From Azospirillum soli (GTDB lineage Bacteria > Pseudomonadota > Alphaproteobacteria > Azospirillales > Azospirillaceae): 64,000 nt of DNA. Both the position numbers and the translations under genes were made by a program. The stretch is taken from the NCBI RefSeq assembly GCF_017876165.1, contig NZ_JAGINQ010000008.1, positions 62,001 to 126,000 on the forward strand, read 5' to 3'. Below are positions 16,119-25,920 of the stretch, piece by piece. Positions within the stretch are counted from its first letter, which is position 1, and each line of letters opens with the position of its first letter. A model generated the notes under the pieces. The model searched no databases and was not told the DNA's origin. It was given only the letters and a program-made list of their open reading frames with translations.

Positions 16119-18032
16119 TCACGCCCCCTGGGTCTCCGGCACCACACGTTCACCCGTGTCCGACACATCCTCGTCCAGCGACACCCGCCAGACCTCGGTG
16201 GTGCCGGTCCGGCCGCGCAGGGGCTTGCCGCCGACGCAGTCCAGCGGCGCGGCGCCGTCGCCCTGGAAGGCTGTGGCGGCGCTCGACAGCACGATGACCT
16301 CGGCGTCGCCCTGAAGGCTGGAGGCCAGCTCCTCGATGCGGGCGGCGACGTTCACCGTGTCGCCGACGATGGTGTAGTTGATGCGGCTTTCCGAGCCGAT
16401 GTTGCCGACCACCACCGGACCGGAATGCAGGCCGATGCGCACGCGGATCGGCGGCAGCCCCTCAGCCTCGCGGCGGCGGTTGTCGGCGTGGACCGTGCGG
16501 GCAATGGCGTGAGCGGCGCGCAGCGCGCGGGCGGCGTGGTCCGGCTGCTCCTCGGGCGCGCCCCAGAAGGCCATGATGGCGTCACCGATGAACTTGTCCA
16601 CGGTGCCGCCCTCCGCCTCGATGCAGGCGGCGAGTTGCGTGAAATGCTCGTTCAGCAGGGCGGCGGTGTCGGCGGCCCCCAGATGCTCGGCCATCTGCGA
16701 GAAGCCGCGGATGTCGGTGAACATCACCGTCACCTCCCGCTCCTCGGAGCTGAAGCTGGCCTCGGCGCCGCGCCGGTGCATCAGGCGCAGCACCAGGGCC
16801 TTGGGCACGTAGGTCTCGAACCAGCGCAGGCCGGCGACCATGGCGTTGAAGGCGGTCGCCGCGTGGGCCAGCTCGCGCAGTCGGGAGTCCGGCAGCTCCG
16901 GAATGCCCCGGAACTCGAAGGAGCGGACGCGGTCGGCGGCCTCAGCCAGACGCGCCACCTGGGCGCTGATGCTGCGGCCGACGAGCAGGGCGACCGCGAC
17001 CGAGATCAGCAGGATGCCAAAGCCGGCGAGCGCCGTGGTGTAGAGGCGGCGGATCTCGGTCCCGGCCTCGTCCTCGCGGAAGCCGATGCCGATGATCCAG
17101 TCCTGCCGGCCGTAGCCGGCCATGGAGCGCATGAGGAACAGATAGTCCTCGTCCAGCACGCTGACGCTCTTGCCCTCCACGCGCTTCTTTAGCGCCTGCA
17201 TCGGCTTGCCGGAGGTCCACAGCGCGGCCAGCGCCGGGTCGGCCACCTGATCGATGCGGGGCAGGGGCGGGCCGTCGGGCTTGTTGGAGAAATCGAACTT
17301 CATGCCGGCCAGCGACGGGTGCGCCAGCACGTGCTGCTTGTCGAACAGGACGAAGGCGTTCAGCCCCTGCTCGACATACAGGGTGGACAGGAAGCGCGAC
17401 AGGTCGCCCAGCGACACGCCGACCACCACCTGACCCAGGTAGTGGCCGTTGCGCCGCACCGGCTGGAACAGGGTGACGAAGCTGGTGCCCGCCTCTTTCG
17501 ACCACAGCGGGTCGGCCCAGACGGCGGTGTTGCGGTCGGCGCCGTTCAGCAGCTCCGGCGCCACCTCCTTCTCGCCGCGCAGATCCTCGGGGCCGACGTG
17601 CAGCGCGCTGCCTTGGCGGTCGGCGCGCAGCCCCGTGCGGTCGGGGCGGAAGAAGGCGATCCCGGTCACGTCCGGGGCGGCGGCCAGCGCGCCGCGCAGG
17701 GTGTCCTGAAGGCTTTTCGAATCGCTGGGGTCCAGCTCTCCGCGCTCGACCAGCCCGGCGATGAAGCGGGCCATGTCGCGGGCGGGGTTCAGCTGGTTGC
17801 GCACCCGGACCTCGACCCCGGCCAGCGCCAGGTCGGCCCGGTCGTTCAGCAGGGTGAAGGTGTTCCGGCTGGCGCTGACCAGCCCCAGCACCAGCACGCT
17901 CGCCACCGCCAGCAGCATCAGCGTGCCGAAGCCGGCCACCAGCACCGCCGCGATCGGCAGGCGCAGGCGCGCGCGCCGGGTGGCGAGCAGCTTGGCTTTC
18001 TTCAGTGATCGCGCGGACGGGGTAGCAGCCAT
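16119..18032 (-). CDS. Membrane class III adenylate/guanylate cyclase with periplasmic sensor
   Basis: A 637-residue protein from ATG 18032, chosen as it opens MAATPSARSLKK before the membrane helix; an ATG at 18068 is possible. TM1 (about 25-50) and TM2 (about 325-348) flank a Cache-like periplasmic domain. A HAMP-like linker leads to the cyclase domain, with metal-binding Asp residues in MFTDIRGFS and GDAIMAFWG and transition-state Asn and Arg in VGDTVNVAARIEE. It probably makes cAMP or cGMP in response to an external ligand. It is transcribed toward the convergent pentapeptide gene. Confidence 0.92.
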   Translation of the reverse strand: MAATPSARSLKKAKLLATRRARLRLPIAAVLVAGFGTLMLLAVASVLVLGLVSASRNTFTLLNDRADLALAGVEVRVRNQLNPARDMARFIAGLVERGELDPSDSKSLQDTLRGALAAAPDVTGIAFFRPDRTGLRADRQGSALHVGPEDLRGEKEVAPELLNGADRNTAVWADPLWSKEAGTSFVTLFQPVRRNGHYLGQVVVGVSLGDLSRFLSTLYVEQGLNAFVLFDKQHVLAHPSLAGMKFDFSNKPDGPPLPRIDQVADPALAALWTSGKPMQALKKRVEGKSVSVLDEDYLFLMRSMAGYGRQDWIIGIGFREDEAGTEIRRLYTTALAGFGILLISVAVALLVGRSISAQVARLAEAADRVRSFEFRGIPELPDSRLRELAHAATAFNAMVAGLRWFETYVPKALVLRLMHRRGAEASFSSEEREVTVMFTDIRGFSQMAEHLGAADTAALLNEHFTQLAACIEAEGGTVDKFIGDAIMAFWGAPEEQPDHAARALRAAHAIARTVHADNRRREAEGLPPIRVRIGLHSGPVVVGNIGSESRINYTIVGDTVNVAARIEELASSLQGDAEVIVLSSAATAFQGDGAAPLDCVGGKPLRGRTGTTEVWRVSLDEDVSDTGERVVPETQGA

Positions 18033-18128
18033 GCCGGGGAGGGTACAGACGCACGCGGGCATGGGCAATCGGCCAACGCGCCGCGTCCCTCAACGATCAC
18101 TCTGGTTAACGAATGCTTTACAGGGTTG

Positions 18129-19580
18129 TCAGCCGGTGATGATCTTCACCTTTTGGCCGGGCTGGATGGGCGCGCCGGGCGGCAGGTCGTTGATAATTCG
18201 GAACAGTTCCTCGGCGTAGGGCTCCTGCGGCATCTGCCGGACGAAGCTCTCTGCCGTGTCGCCGGGCCTTGCCGTCACCACCCGCACCCGCCGGGGCTGA
18301 AGCTGCGCGGCCTCCTGCCGGCTCAGCCGGTGGAAGCTGGCGGCGGTCTGCTGAAAGGCCGGGTCGAGCCGGCCGAGCGTCCCGCTCGGCGCCACGAAGG
18401 TGAATCGGTACATGGTGTCGTTGTCGGCGCGGATCGCCACCAGCCGCACGTCCACCGCCCCGCTTTCGGTCTCGCCGCGCGTCACGGCGGTGGCGGCCGG
18501 CAGGCCGTTGGCGGAGAAGGACTGCACGCCTTGCAGCCGGGCGCCCTGGGCCCAACCGCGCGTCAGGTAATCGACCGGGTCGGGAAGGCCGCTCGCCGGC
18601 CCGCCGTCGAAGACGATGGCGCCGCCGTTCTGACCCTTGGCGATGACCTGTTGCGCCCCGTTCAGCAGGCTGAATCCCTGCGGCACTTGGAAGGCGATGC
18701 CCAGGCCGGGGTGCGCGAAGGTCCGGCCGCGCACAAACCCGTTCTCCGGGCTGTCGCCCCACACCGCGCCGTCGATGGCGGCCATATAGGGCTCCACCGG
18801 ACGGGCACCGCCCTGCGGACGCTTGCGGGCGATTTCGGCGGCTTCCTCGACGCGGTTCTCGGTGCGCGGGTGGGTGGCGAAGAAGTCGAAGCCGCTCTCC
18901 CCGGCGCCCTTGCCGGCGCGCAGGCTCTCGTACTGGCTTTCACGCCGCATGGTCTCCAGGAAGGTCGCCATGGCGAAGGGGTCGTAGCCGGCGCCCTCCA
19001 GATACTCGATGCCCAGCCGGTCGGCCTCCGACTCCTGCCCGCGCGAGTATTTGGCAAGCACCGCGCTGCCCCCGACGTTGGCCAGTTCGGCCAGCTCCGG
19101 GCTGCCCAGAAAGATGCCGACGCCGGCCGCCAGCAGGCCGGCGATGGTCTGCCCGGTCTGCCGTTCGCGCGAGTGGTTGGCGATGACGTGGCCGATCTCG
19201 TGGCCCATCACGCTTGCCACCTCGGCCTCGTCCTTGGCCAGGGCGATCAGGCCGCGCGTGATGTAGACATAGCCGCCGGGCAGGGCGAAGGCGTTGACCA
19301 CCTCGCTGTCCAGAACGGTGAAGGTCCAGGGTCCCTGCCGGGGCGTCTGCGCCGCCAGTTTCTGCCCGATGCGGTTGATGTAGTTTTGCAGCTTCGGGTC
19401 GCGGTACTCGCCGCCGAACTGCGCGAGGATCTTGGGGTGCTCCTGGGCGCCCAGCGCCTCGTCGTTGCCGCCCAGCAGCTGGGCGCTCGCCGTCGTGCAG
19501 GCGGAGGTGAACAGGAGGACCGCCATCAGCGCGGCGGCGATCCGGCGCAGTCTGTTGCATTGATGCGTCATGGCCGTCAT
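18129..19580 (-). CDS. M48-family zinc metalloprotease (BepA/YfgC-like) with C-terminal LysM-like segment
   Basis: A 483-residue exported protease. The N-terminus has a signal peptide, cleavable after ASA before QLLGG; a Cys in TSAC could instead be lipidated, though the lipobox is poor. The zinc site is H127-E128-x-x-H131 (MGHEIGHVIANH), with a third ligand in ESEADRLGIEY. Unlike short M48 proteins it has a long C-terminal part ending in a LysM-like motif (GAPIQPGQKVKII), so it may bind peptidoglycan. Homologues act in outer-membrane protein quality control. ATG 19571 is an alternative start. It is divergent from the nuclease gene. Confidence 0.88.
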   Translation of the reverse strand: MTAMTHQCNRLRRIAAALMAVLLFTSACTTASAQLLGGNDEALGAQEHPKILAQFGGEYRDPKLQNYINRIGQKLAAQTPRQGPWTFTVLDSEVVNAFALPGGYVYITRGLIALAKDEAEVASVMGHEIGHVIANHSRERQTGQTIAGLLAAGVGIFLGSPELAELANVGGSAVLAKYSRGQESEADRLGIEYLEGAGYDPFAMATFLETMRRESQYESLRAGKGAGESGFDFFATHPRTENRVEEAAEIARKRPQGGARPVEPYMAAIDGAVWGDSPENGFVRGRTFAHPGLGIAFQVPQGFSLLNGAQQVIAKGQNGGAIVFDGGPASGLPDPVDYLTRGWAQGARLQGVQSFSANGLPAATAVTRGETESGAVDVRLVAIRADNDTMYRFTFVAPSGTLGRLDPAFQQTAASFHRLSRQEAAQLQPRRVRVVTARPGDTAESFVRQMPQEPYAEELFRIINDLPPGAPIQPGQKVKIITG

Positions 19581-19631
19581 ACCCGAGGGGAGCGTGCAAA
19601 ACTCAAACTCGGCGGCGGGCGGGTGGTTCCC

Positions 19632-20456
19632 TTGCATAGGACCCAAAGCATAGTGCTCATCCTCCTGGCGGGCCTTCTCCTGGCCGCCGCGCCGCTGGAC
19701 CGGTTGCGCGTCACCGCCGTGATCGACGGCGACACGCTGGAGCTTGAGGACGGCCGCCGCGTCCGGCTGGCCGGGATCGAGGCCGCCAAGCCACCGGCCA
19801 ACACCGAAGGCGACCGGCGCTGGCCGCTCGCCGAGGCCGCGACCGCCGCCCTGAAGGAACTGGCCCTCGGCCACACCCTGACCGTCAAGGGAGAGGCCGC
19901 GACCGACCGCCACGGGCGCCTCGTCGCCCAGCTGGTGCGGGAGGACGGCCTGTGGCTTCAGGGCGAGTTGCTGGCGCGCGGCCATGCCCGCGTGCACACC
20001 CAGCCGGACGCCCGCGCCCTGGCTCGGGAGATGCTGGCCGCCGAGTCCGCCGCTCGCAAGGCGGAGCGCGGCGTCTGGCGCAGCCGCGTCTACGCCGTCC
20101 GCCCGGCCGATCCCGAAACCCTGCGCCGCGACCGCGACAGCTTCCAGGTCGTGGAAGGGCGCGTGCTGCGGGTCACCAAATGGTCCAGCGACGCCTATCT
20201 GGACTTCGGCGACGACTGGCGGACCGACGTGACCGTCCATATCGGCCGCGCCGCCCTGCGCGACTTCGCCAAGGCGCGCATCGACCCGCTGTCCTACGAG
20301 GGGCGCGTGGTCCGCGTGCGCGGCTGGGTCGGCCTGCGCAGCGGCCCGATGATCGAAGCCACCCATCCGGAGCAGATCGAGCGCTTGGACGATGCTCCGC
20401 TCAAGCCCCGTTCCCTTCCCCCAAGAGAAGAAGAGCCCGACGAGGAGACGGAATGA
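19632..20456 (+). CDS. Staphylococcal nuclease-like (thermonuclease) protein
   Basis: About 274 residues with the SNase pattern RVTAVIDGDTLELEDGRRVR, LAGIEA and GRLVAQL, an OB-fold nuclease domain (about 30-150), and a conserved-looking C-terminal extension of about 120 residues. The start is unclear because no ATG with a ribosome site is near. TTG 19632 opens a short signal peptide (HRTQSIVLILLAGLLLAAA), while GTG 19623, GTG 19653 and ATG 19563 are alternatives. It is probably exported. It is divergent from the M48 protease gene with almost no gap, so the two promoters must overlap or lie inside the 5' ends. Confidence 0.8.
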   Translation: MHRTQSIVLILLAGLLLAAAPLDRLRVTAVIDGDTLELEDGRRVRLAGIEAAKPPANTEGDRRWPLAEAATAALKELALGHTLTVKGEAATDRHGRLVAQLVREDGLWLQGELLARGHARVHTQPDARALAREMLAAESAARKAERGVWRSRVYAVRPADPETLRRDRDSFQVVEGRVLRVTKWSSDAYLDFGDDWRTDVTVHIGRAALRDFAKARIDPLSYEGRVVRVRGWVGLRSGPMIEATHPEQIERLDDAPLKPRSLPPREEEPDEETE

Positions 20457-20537
20457 CGCGTCATAGGCCGTGCGGCGCTGTGGCGAAATGTGGCGGTGCG
20501 CCCTACAATCCCTAGGCCGGCACCACAGGACCCACCC

Positions 20538-21488
20538 ATGCCCCGCAGCGAGCTTTTTCCGCCCATCGATCCCTTCCAGACCGGTTTCCTTCCCGTCGAC
20601 GAAATCCACACGCTCTATTGGGAGCAGTCGGGCAACCCGCGTGGGGTGCCGGTCCTCTTCCTGCACGGCGGTCCGGGGGCGGGGGCGTCGCCGACGCACC
20701 GACGCTTCTTCGATCCGAGCTATTACCGGATCGTGGTCGTGGACCAGCGCGGGGCCGGCCGCTCGACTCCGCTGGGCGAGGTGCGGCGCAACACCACCGA
20801 CCTTCTGGTGCAGGACGCCGAACGGCTGCGCATGCATCTGGGCATCGAGCGCTGGCTGCTGTTCGGCGGCTCCTGGGGTTCCACCCTGGCGCTGACCTAC
20901 GCCCAGACGCACCCGGAGCGCTGCCTGGGCCTGATCCTTCGTGGCATCTTCCTGATGCGCAAGGCGGAGATCGACTGGTTCCTCTATTCGATGCGGACCA
21001 TCTTCCCCGAAGCCTGGACCGCCTTCGTCAGCCACATCCCGGAGGCCGAGCGCGGCGACCTGCTGGAAGCCTACTGGAAGCGCCTCGACGCGCCCGACGC
21101 CTTCACCCGCATGGCCGCCGCGCGGGCCTGGAGCATGTACGAGGGCGCCTGCTCCTCCCTTCTGCCCTCGCCGGAGCTGGTCGCGGCGAGTGCCGAGGAC
21201 AACCACGCCATCGGCCTCGCCCGGATCGAGGCGCACTACTTCCGCGCCAACCGCTTCACGCCCGAGGACAGGCTGCTGCGCGACGTGCACCGCATCCGCC
21301 ACCTGCCGGGCATGATCATCCAGGGCCGCTACGACATCGTGTGCCCGATCGCCACCGCCGACGAGTTGCGCCGGGCCTGGCCGGAGGCCGACTACCGCGT
21401 TGTCCCCGACGCCGGCCATTCGGCCATGGAGCCCGGCATCCGCGCCGCGCTGGTCCAGGCGACGGAGCGGTTCAAGGAGTATCGGTAA
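20538..21488 (+). CDS. pip: Proline iminopeptidase
   Basis: A 316-residue alpha/beta hydrolase of peptidase family S33 that removes N-terminal proline from peptides in the cytosol. The oxyanion motif is HGGPGAG (43-49) and the nucleophile elbow GGSWGS holds S112. The acid is the Asp in GRYDIVCP and the catalytic His is in [10 protein letters not shown]. The cap domain contains [11 protein letters not shown], typical of the family. An ACAGGA ribosome site precedes ATG 20538. The length matches the family. Confidence 0.95.
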   Translation: MPRSELFPPIDPFQTGFLPVDEIHTLYWEQSGNPRGVPVLFLHGGPGAGASPTHRRFFDPSYYRIVVVDQRGAGRSTPLGEVRRNTTDLLVQDAERLRMHLGIERWLLFGGSWGSTLALTYAQTHPERCLGLILRGIFLMRKAEIDWFLYSMRTIFPEAWTAFVSHIPEAERGDLLEAYWKRLDAPDAFTRMAAARAWSMYEGACSSLLPSPELVAASAEDNHAIGLARIEAHYFRANRFTPEDRLLRDVHRIRHLPGMIIQGRYDIVCPIATADELRRAWPEADYRVVPDAGHSAMEPGIRAALVQATERFKEYR

Positions 21489-21531
21489 GCCAGATATCCG
21501 GGAATCGCGCAGGTTGCGCCGCCGCACCCCC

Positions 21532-21560
21532 TTGCGTTGGGGCGTGGCGGCGCGTATAAC
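21532..21560 (+). promoter_or_regulatory. Sigma70-like promoter for rpmI-rplT
   Basis: TTGCGT (21532-21537) and TATAAC (21555-21560) are separated by exactly 17 bp. It lies about 90 bp before the rpmI start. The -35/-10 region sits inside an imperfect inverted repeat (GCGCCGCCGCACCCC with GGGGCGTGGCGGCGC), which may also end pip transcription. Confidence 0.7.
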
Positions 21561-21648
21561 CCTGCCCTCCAACGGGCGGCGAGGCCGGGCCGAAAGCCCA
21601 GGGCATGCCCAACCGCCAAGTTCGGAACATCCAACGCAAGGATTGAAA

Positions 21649-21849
21649 ATGCCCAAGCTGAAGACGAAGAGCGGCGCCAAGAAGCGCTTTAAGGTGACCG
21701 CGTCCGGCAAGGTCCGCGCCCAGGCGGCCTTCAAGCGCCACTGCCTTGAGAACAAGAGCTCGAAGATGAAGCGCAACGCGCGCGGCATGATGACCCTGGC
21801 CGAGCCGGACCAGCGCATCGTGCTGAAGAACTGGCTGCGCAACGCCTAA
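21649..21849 (+). CDS. rpmI: 50S ribosomal protein L35
   Basis: A 66-residue basic protein beginning [17 protein letters not shown] and ending LKNWLRNA, the full L35 sequence pattern and length. It is part of the large ribosomal subunit. It is followed 18 bp later by rplT, the usual pair. infC, which often precedes this pair, is absent here; a dedicated promoter lies at 21532. Confidence 0.98.
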   Translation: MPKLKTKSGAKKRFKVTASGKVRAQAAFKRHCLENKSSKMKRNARGMMTLAEPDQRIVLKNWLRNA

Positions 21850-21867
21850 TCGATAAGGATCTGACTC

Positions 21868-22239
21868 ATGGCTCGTGTTAAGCGGGGCGTCACGACGCAC
21901 GCCCGTCACCGCAAGATTCTCAAGCTGGCCAAGGGCTACCGCGGCCGCAACTCCACGAACTTCCGCATTGCGATCGAGAAGGTCGAAAAGGCGCTTCGCT
22001 ACGCCTACCGCGACCGTCGCAACAAGAAGCGCGATTTCCGCGGCCTGTGGATCCAGCGCATCAACGCCGGTGTCCGTCAGTACGGCCTGACCTACTCGCG
22101 CTTCATCAACGGCATCAAGCTCGCCGGCATCGAGATCGACCGCAAGGTCCTCTCCGATCTGGCCGCGCGCGAGCCGGAAGCCTTTAAGGTGCTGGTCGAC
22201 AAGGCCCAGGCCGCTCTCGGCTCCAAGGCCGCCGCTTAA
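21868..22239 (+). CDS. rplT: 50S ribosomal protein L20
   Basis: A 123-residue protein ([20 protein letters not shown]) with the very basic N-terminal extension and globular C-terminal half typical of L20, which is needed for early assembly of the large subunit. An AAGGAT ribosome site precedes ATG 21868. A strong terminator follows at 22287-22319. In other bacteria L20 represses its own operon; no leader structure for that can be confirmed here. Confidence 0.98.
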   Translation: MARVKRGVTTHARHRKILKLAKGYRGRNSTNFRIAIEKVEKALRYAYRDRRNKKRDFRGLWIQRINAGVRQYGLTYSRFINGIKLAGIEIDRKVLSDLAAREPEAFKVLVDKAQAALGSKAAA

Positions 22240-22286
22240 GGCATCCGCGTTTCGCGGAGCCTGGTACGGCGCCAGACCAGAATGAA

Positions 22287-22319
22287 GGGAGCCGGGCCGC
22301 TGGGTCCGGCTCCCTTTTT
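22287..22319 (+). terminator. Intrinsic terminator after rplT
   Basis: Stem GGGAGCCGG (22287-22295) pairs with CCGGCTCCC (22306-22314), followed by TTTTT. It lies 48 bp after the rplT stop and only 40 bp before pheS, so pheST either has its own promoter in that short gap or receives read-through. Confidence 0.9.
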
Positions 22320-22358
22320 CTTTATGCCCAGCGTTTCATACGGTTAGCGGGACACGAC

Positions 22359-23426
22359 ATGCTCGATGCGCTGAAAGACGAACTGCTGTCGCAGGTCAAC
22401 GCCGCAAGCGACCTCGCGGCGCTCGAAGAGGTGCGGGTGACCGCGCTCGGCAAGAAGGGGCGCATCACCGGCTTTATGAAGGAGCTGGGCGGGCTGTCCC
22501 CCGATGAACGCCGCGAACGCGGCCAGCAGCTGAACGCGCTGAAGGACGAGATCGCCACCGCCATCGACGCGCGCAAGGCCGACCTCGCCCGCGCCCATCT
22601 GGAAGCGCGCCTCGCGGCGGAGCGCATCGACGTCACCCTGCCGACCCGTCCGGAGACGGAAGGGCGCATCCACCCGATCAGCCAGACCATCGACGAGATG
22701 GTCGCCATCTTCGCGGAGATGGGCTTCAGCGTCGCGGAAGGCCCGGACGTCGAGGACGACTTCCACAACTTCACCGCCCTGAACTTCCCGCCGGGCCATC
22801 CCGCCCGCGACATGCACGACACCTTCTATCTCCCCGACGCGGGCGATAAGAAGATGCTGCTGCGCACGCACACCAGCCCCGTGCAGGTGCGCACCATGCT
22901 GAACAAGAAGCCGCCGATCCGCATCATCGCGCCGGGCCGCACCTACCGGTCCGACTACGACATGACCCACACCCCCATGTTCCACCAGATCGAGGGGCTG
23001 GTCATCGACGAGGCGACGAACATGGGGCACCTGAAGGGCTGCCTGATCGAGTTCTGCCGCGCCTTCTTCGACGTGGACGACCTGCCGCTGCGCTTCCGGC
23101 CCAGCTTCTTCCCCTTCACCGAACCGTCGGCCGAGGTGGACATCGGCTGCTCGCGCAAGGGCGGCGAGCTGAAGCTCGGCAACTACGGCGACTGGCTGGA
23201 GATCCTGGGCTGCGGCATGGTGCACCCGAACGTGCTGGAAGCCTGCGGCATCGACAGCACCAAATACCAGGGCTTCGCCTTCGGCATGGGGATCGAGCGC
23301 GTGGCGATGCTGAAGTACGGCATCCCCGACCTGCGCACCTTCTTCGAAGCCGATCTGCGCTGGCTGAAGCATTACGGCTTCGTCCCCCTCGACGTTCCCA
23401 GCATGGCCCAGGGCCTGACGCGCTAA
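22359..23426 (+). CDS. pheS: Phenylalanine-tRNA ligase alpha subunit
   Basis: A 355-residue class II aminoacyl-tRNA synthetase subunit. The N-terminal coiled coil (about 1-90) is followed by the catalytic core. Motif 2 includes [15 protein letters not shown] and motif 3 [17 protein letters not shown]; the segment [12 protein letters not shown] is also diagnostic. It forms the alpha2-beta2 enzyme with PheT, charging tRNA-Phe. pheT starts 13 nt after its stop with an AAAGGAG ribosome site. The length is normal. Confidence 0.97.
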   Translation: MLDALKDELLSQVNAASDLAALEEVRVTALGKKGRITGFMKELGGLSPDERRERGQQLNALKDEIATAIDARKADLARAHLEARLAAERIDVTLPTRPETEGRIHPISQTIDEMVAIFAEMGFSVAEGPDVEDDFHNFTALNFPPGHPARDMHDTFYLPDAGDKKMLLRTHTSPVQVRTMLNKKPPIRIIAPGRTYRSDYDMTHTPMFHQIEGLVIDEATNMGHLKGCLIEFCRAFFDVDDLPLRFRPSFFPFTEPSAEVDIGCSRKGGELKLGNYGDWLEILGCGMVHPNVLEACGIDSTKYQGFAFGMGIERVAMLKYGIPDLRTFFEADLRWLKHYGFVPLDVPSMAQGLTR

Positions 23427-23439
23427 AGGAGCCGGACCC

Positions 23440-25851
23440 ATGAAGTTCACGCTGTCCTGGCTGAAGGACCACCTGGAAACCGACGCCACGCTCGACCAGA
23501 TCGTGGAGAAGCTGACCGCCCTTGGCCTTGAGGTCGAGAGCGTCGAGGACCGCTCCAAGGAGCTGGCGCCCTTCCGCGTCGCCCACGTCGTCTCCGCCGA
23601 GAAGCACCCGGACGCCGACAAGCTGCGCGTGCTGGTGGTCGATACCGGCACCGAGAAGCTTCAGGTCGTCTGCGGCGCGCCGAACGCGCGCGTCGGCCTG
23701 AAGGGCGTCTTCGCGCCGGAGGGGACCTACGTTCCCGGCTCCGACATCACGCTGAAGAAGGGCGTCATCCGCGGCGTCGAGTCCAACGGCATGATGTGCT
23801 CGGAACGCGAGCTGAAGCTGTCCGAGGAGCACAACGGCATCATCGAACTGCCGGACGACGCGCCGGTGGGCGTGCCCTTCGCGGAGTATGCCGGTCTCGG
23901 CGACCCGGTGATCGACATCAGCTTGACGCCCGACCGCGCCGACTGCGCCGGCGTGCGCGGCATCGCCCGCGACCTCGCGGCGGCGGGGCTGGGCCGGCTG
24001 AAGCCGCTGATGGACGGCCCGCTGAATGCGGAGCCGGTCAAGGGTTCGTTCCCCAGCCCGCTCGGCGTGTCCATCGAGCGTCCGGACGCCTGCCCGATGT
24101 TCGTCGGCCGCACCATTCGCGGCGTGAAGAACGGGCCGTCGCCGAAGTGGCTGCGCGACAAGCTGACGGCCATCGGCCTGCGCCCGATCTCGGCCCTGGT
24201 GGACATCACCAACTATCTGACCTTTGACAGCGCCCGCCCGCTGCACGTCTTCGACGCCGACAAGGTGAAGGGCGGCATCCTCGTGCGCATGGGCCGTCCC
24301 GGCGAAACGCTCAAGGCCTTGAACGGCAAGGAATACGAGCTGGACGGCGAGATGACCGTGGTCGCCGACCACGAGCGCGCCGAATCGCTGGCCGGCATCG
24401 TCGGCGGCGAGGACACGGGCTGCACCGACGCAACGGTCAACGTCTTCGTCGAGGCCGCCTTGTTCGATCCGGTGCGCACCGCGCAGACCGGCCGCCGCCT
24501 GGGTGCCGAGTCCGACGCGCGCTACCGCTTCGAGCGTGGCGTGGATCCGGCCGCCGTCGTCCAGGGCATGGAGCGCGCCACGCGCCTGATCCTGGAGATC
24601 TGCGGCGGCGAGGCGTCGGAACTGGTCGTCGCCGGGCAGGAGCCGGAGTGGCACCGCACGCTTCCCCTGCGTCCGGGCCGCGTGGCGAGCCTGGGCGGCG
24701 TCGATCTGCCGCGCGACGAACAGGTCCGCATCCTGATGGATCTCGGCTGCACCATCGAGCGCGAGGACGTGGACGGCACGCTGCGCATCGTCCCGCCGTC
24801 CTGGCGCGCCGACATCCACGGCGAGGCCGACCTCGTCGAGGAGGTGCTGCGCGTCCACGGCTTCGACGCCATCCCGGCGACGCCGCTGCCGCGCGACTCC
24901 GTGCTGACCCGCCCGGCCCTGTCCACCAAGCAGCGCCGCGTCGGCCTCGCCAAGCGCACGCTGGCCGTCCGTGGCCTGTCGGAGGCGGTGACCTGGTCCT
25001 TCATGTCCGCTCCGGTGGCGGAGCTGTTCGGCGGCGTGGACGCGGGGCTGAAGCTGCTTAACCCGATCAGCGCCGACCTCGACGTCATGCGCCCGTCGAT
25101 CCTGGGCAACCTGATCCAGGCCGCCGGCCGCAACGCCGACCGTGGCCTCGCCGACATCGGCCTGTTCGAGGTCGGCCCGGCCTTCCGCAAGCCGACGCCG
25201 GACGGGCAGGACATTGTTGCGGCGGGTATCCGCGCCGGCAACGCCGTGCCGCGCCACTGGGCGGTGAAGGCGCGCGGCGTGGACGCTTTTGATGCCAAGG
25301 CCGACGCGCTGGCGGTGCTGGAGGCGGCCGGCGCGCCGACCGCGAACCTTCAGGTCACCACCGACGCGCCGAACTGGTACCATCCCGGCCGTTCGGGCGT
25401 TCTGCGCCTCGGCCCCACGGTGATGGCCCGCTTTGGCGAGATCCACCCGCTGGTGCTCGACACGCTGGGCGTGAAGGGGCCGGTTGTCGGGTTCGAGGTG
25501 TTCCTCGACGCCATCCCGCTGCCCAAGAAGAAGGGCGGCACGGCCAAGCCGCTGGTTCAACTCTCGCCCTTCCAGCCGGTGGAGCGCGACTTCGCCTTCG
25601 CCGTGGGCAAGGACGTGGAGGCCGACAAGATCGTCCGTGCCGCCAAGGGCGCCGACAAGGCGCTGGTCAAGGACGTGGCGGTCTTCGACGTCTACCAGGG
25701 ACCGGGCGTGGAAGAGGGCAAGAAGTCCGTGGCGGTTTCCGTCACGCTTCAGCCGACCGACCGCACCCTGACCGAGGAGGACATCGAGGCCATTGGCCAG
25801 AAGATCGTCGCCGCGGTCGCCAAGGCCACGGGCGGCAGTCTGCGCGCCTGA
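23440..25851 (+). CDS. pheT: Phenylalanine-tRNA ligase beta subunit
   Basis: An 803-residue subunit of normal length. The N-terminal tRNA-binding EMAP-like domain (about 39-150) contains HPDADKLRVLVVDTG and GVESNGMMCSERELKLS. The B3/B4 editing domain, B5 domain (with GDED-like metal region HGEADLVEEVLRVHG) and the C-terminal ferredoxin-like anticodon-binding domain (RDFAFAVGKDVEADKI, to the end) follow. It works with PheS. A strong terminator follows at 25887-25920. Confidence 0.97.
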   Translation: MKFTLSWLKDHLETDATLDQIVEKLTALGLEVESVEDRSKELAPFRVAHVVSAEKHPDADKLRVLVVDTGTEKLQVVCGAPNARVGLKGVFAPEGTYVPGSDITLKKGVIRGVESNGMMCSERELKLSEEHNGIIELPDDAPVGVPFAEYAGLGDPVIDISLTPDRADCAGVRGIARDLAAAGLGRLKPLMDGPLNAEPVKGSFPSPLGVSIERPDACPMFVGRTIRGVKNGPSPKWLRDKLTAIGLRPISALVDITNYLTFDSARPLHVFDADKVKGGILVRMGRPGETLKALNGKEYELDGEMTVVADHERAESLAGIVGGEDTGCTDATVNVFVEAALFDPVRTAQTGRRLGAESDARYRFERGVDPAAVVQGMERATRLILEICGGEASELVVAGQEPEWHRTLPLRPGRVASLGGVDLPRDEQVRILMDLGCTIEREDVDGTLRIVPPSWRADIHGEADLVEEVLRVHGFDAIPATPLPRDSVLTRPALSTKQRRVGLAKRTLAVRGLSEAVTWSFMSAPVAELFGGVDAGLKLLNPISADLDVMRPSILGNLIQAAGRNADRGLADIGLFEVGPAFRKPTPDGQDIVAAGIRAGNAVPRHWAVKARGVDAFDAKADALAVLEAAGAPTANLQVTTDAPNWYHPGRSGVLRLGPTVMARFGEIHPLVLDTLGVKGPVVGFEVFLDAIPLPKKKGGTAKPLVQLSPFQPVERDFAFAVGKDVEADKIVRAAKGADKALVKDVAVFDVYQGPGVEEGKKSVAVSVTLQPTDRTLTEEDIEAIGQKIVAAVAKATGGSLRA

Positions 25852-25886
25852 TCCGGCGTCGCACCGCGGTCACAGTCTGAGACGAA

Positions 25887-25920
25887 AGGGGGCTCCCACC
25901 GAAAGGTGGGAAGCCCCTTT
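25887..25920 (+). terminator. Intrinsic terminator after pheT
   Basis: A long stem, GGGGCTCCCACC (25889-25900) with GGTGGGAAGCCCC (25905-25917), has a GAAA tetraloop and one bulge and is followed by TTTTG. It ends the pheST operon. Confidence 0.88.

Noticed and set aside
18129..21842. A continuous 1,237-codon minus-strand frame that would fuse a long extension to the M48 protease
   Set aside because: The part above 19580 is antisense to the nuclease, pip and rpmI genes. The protease has its own signal peptide starting near 19580.
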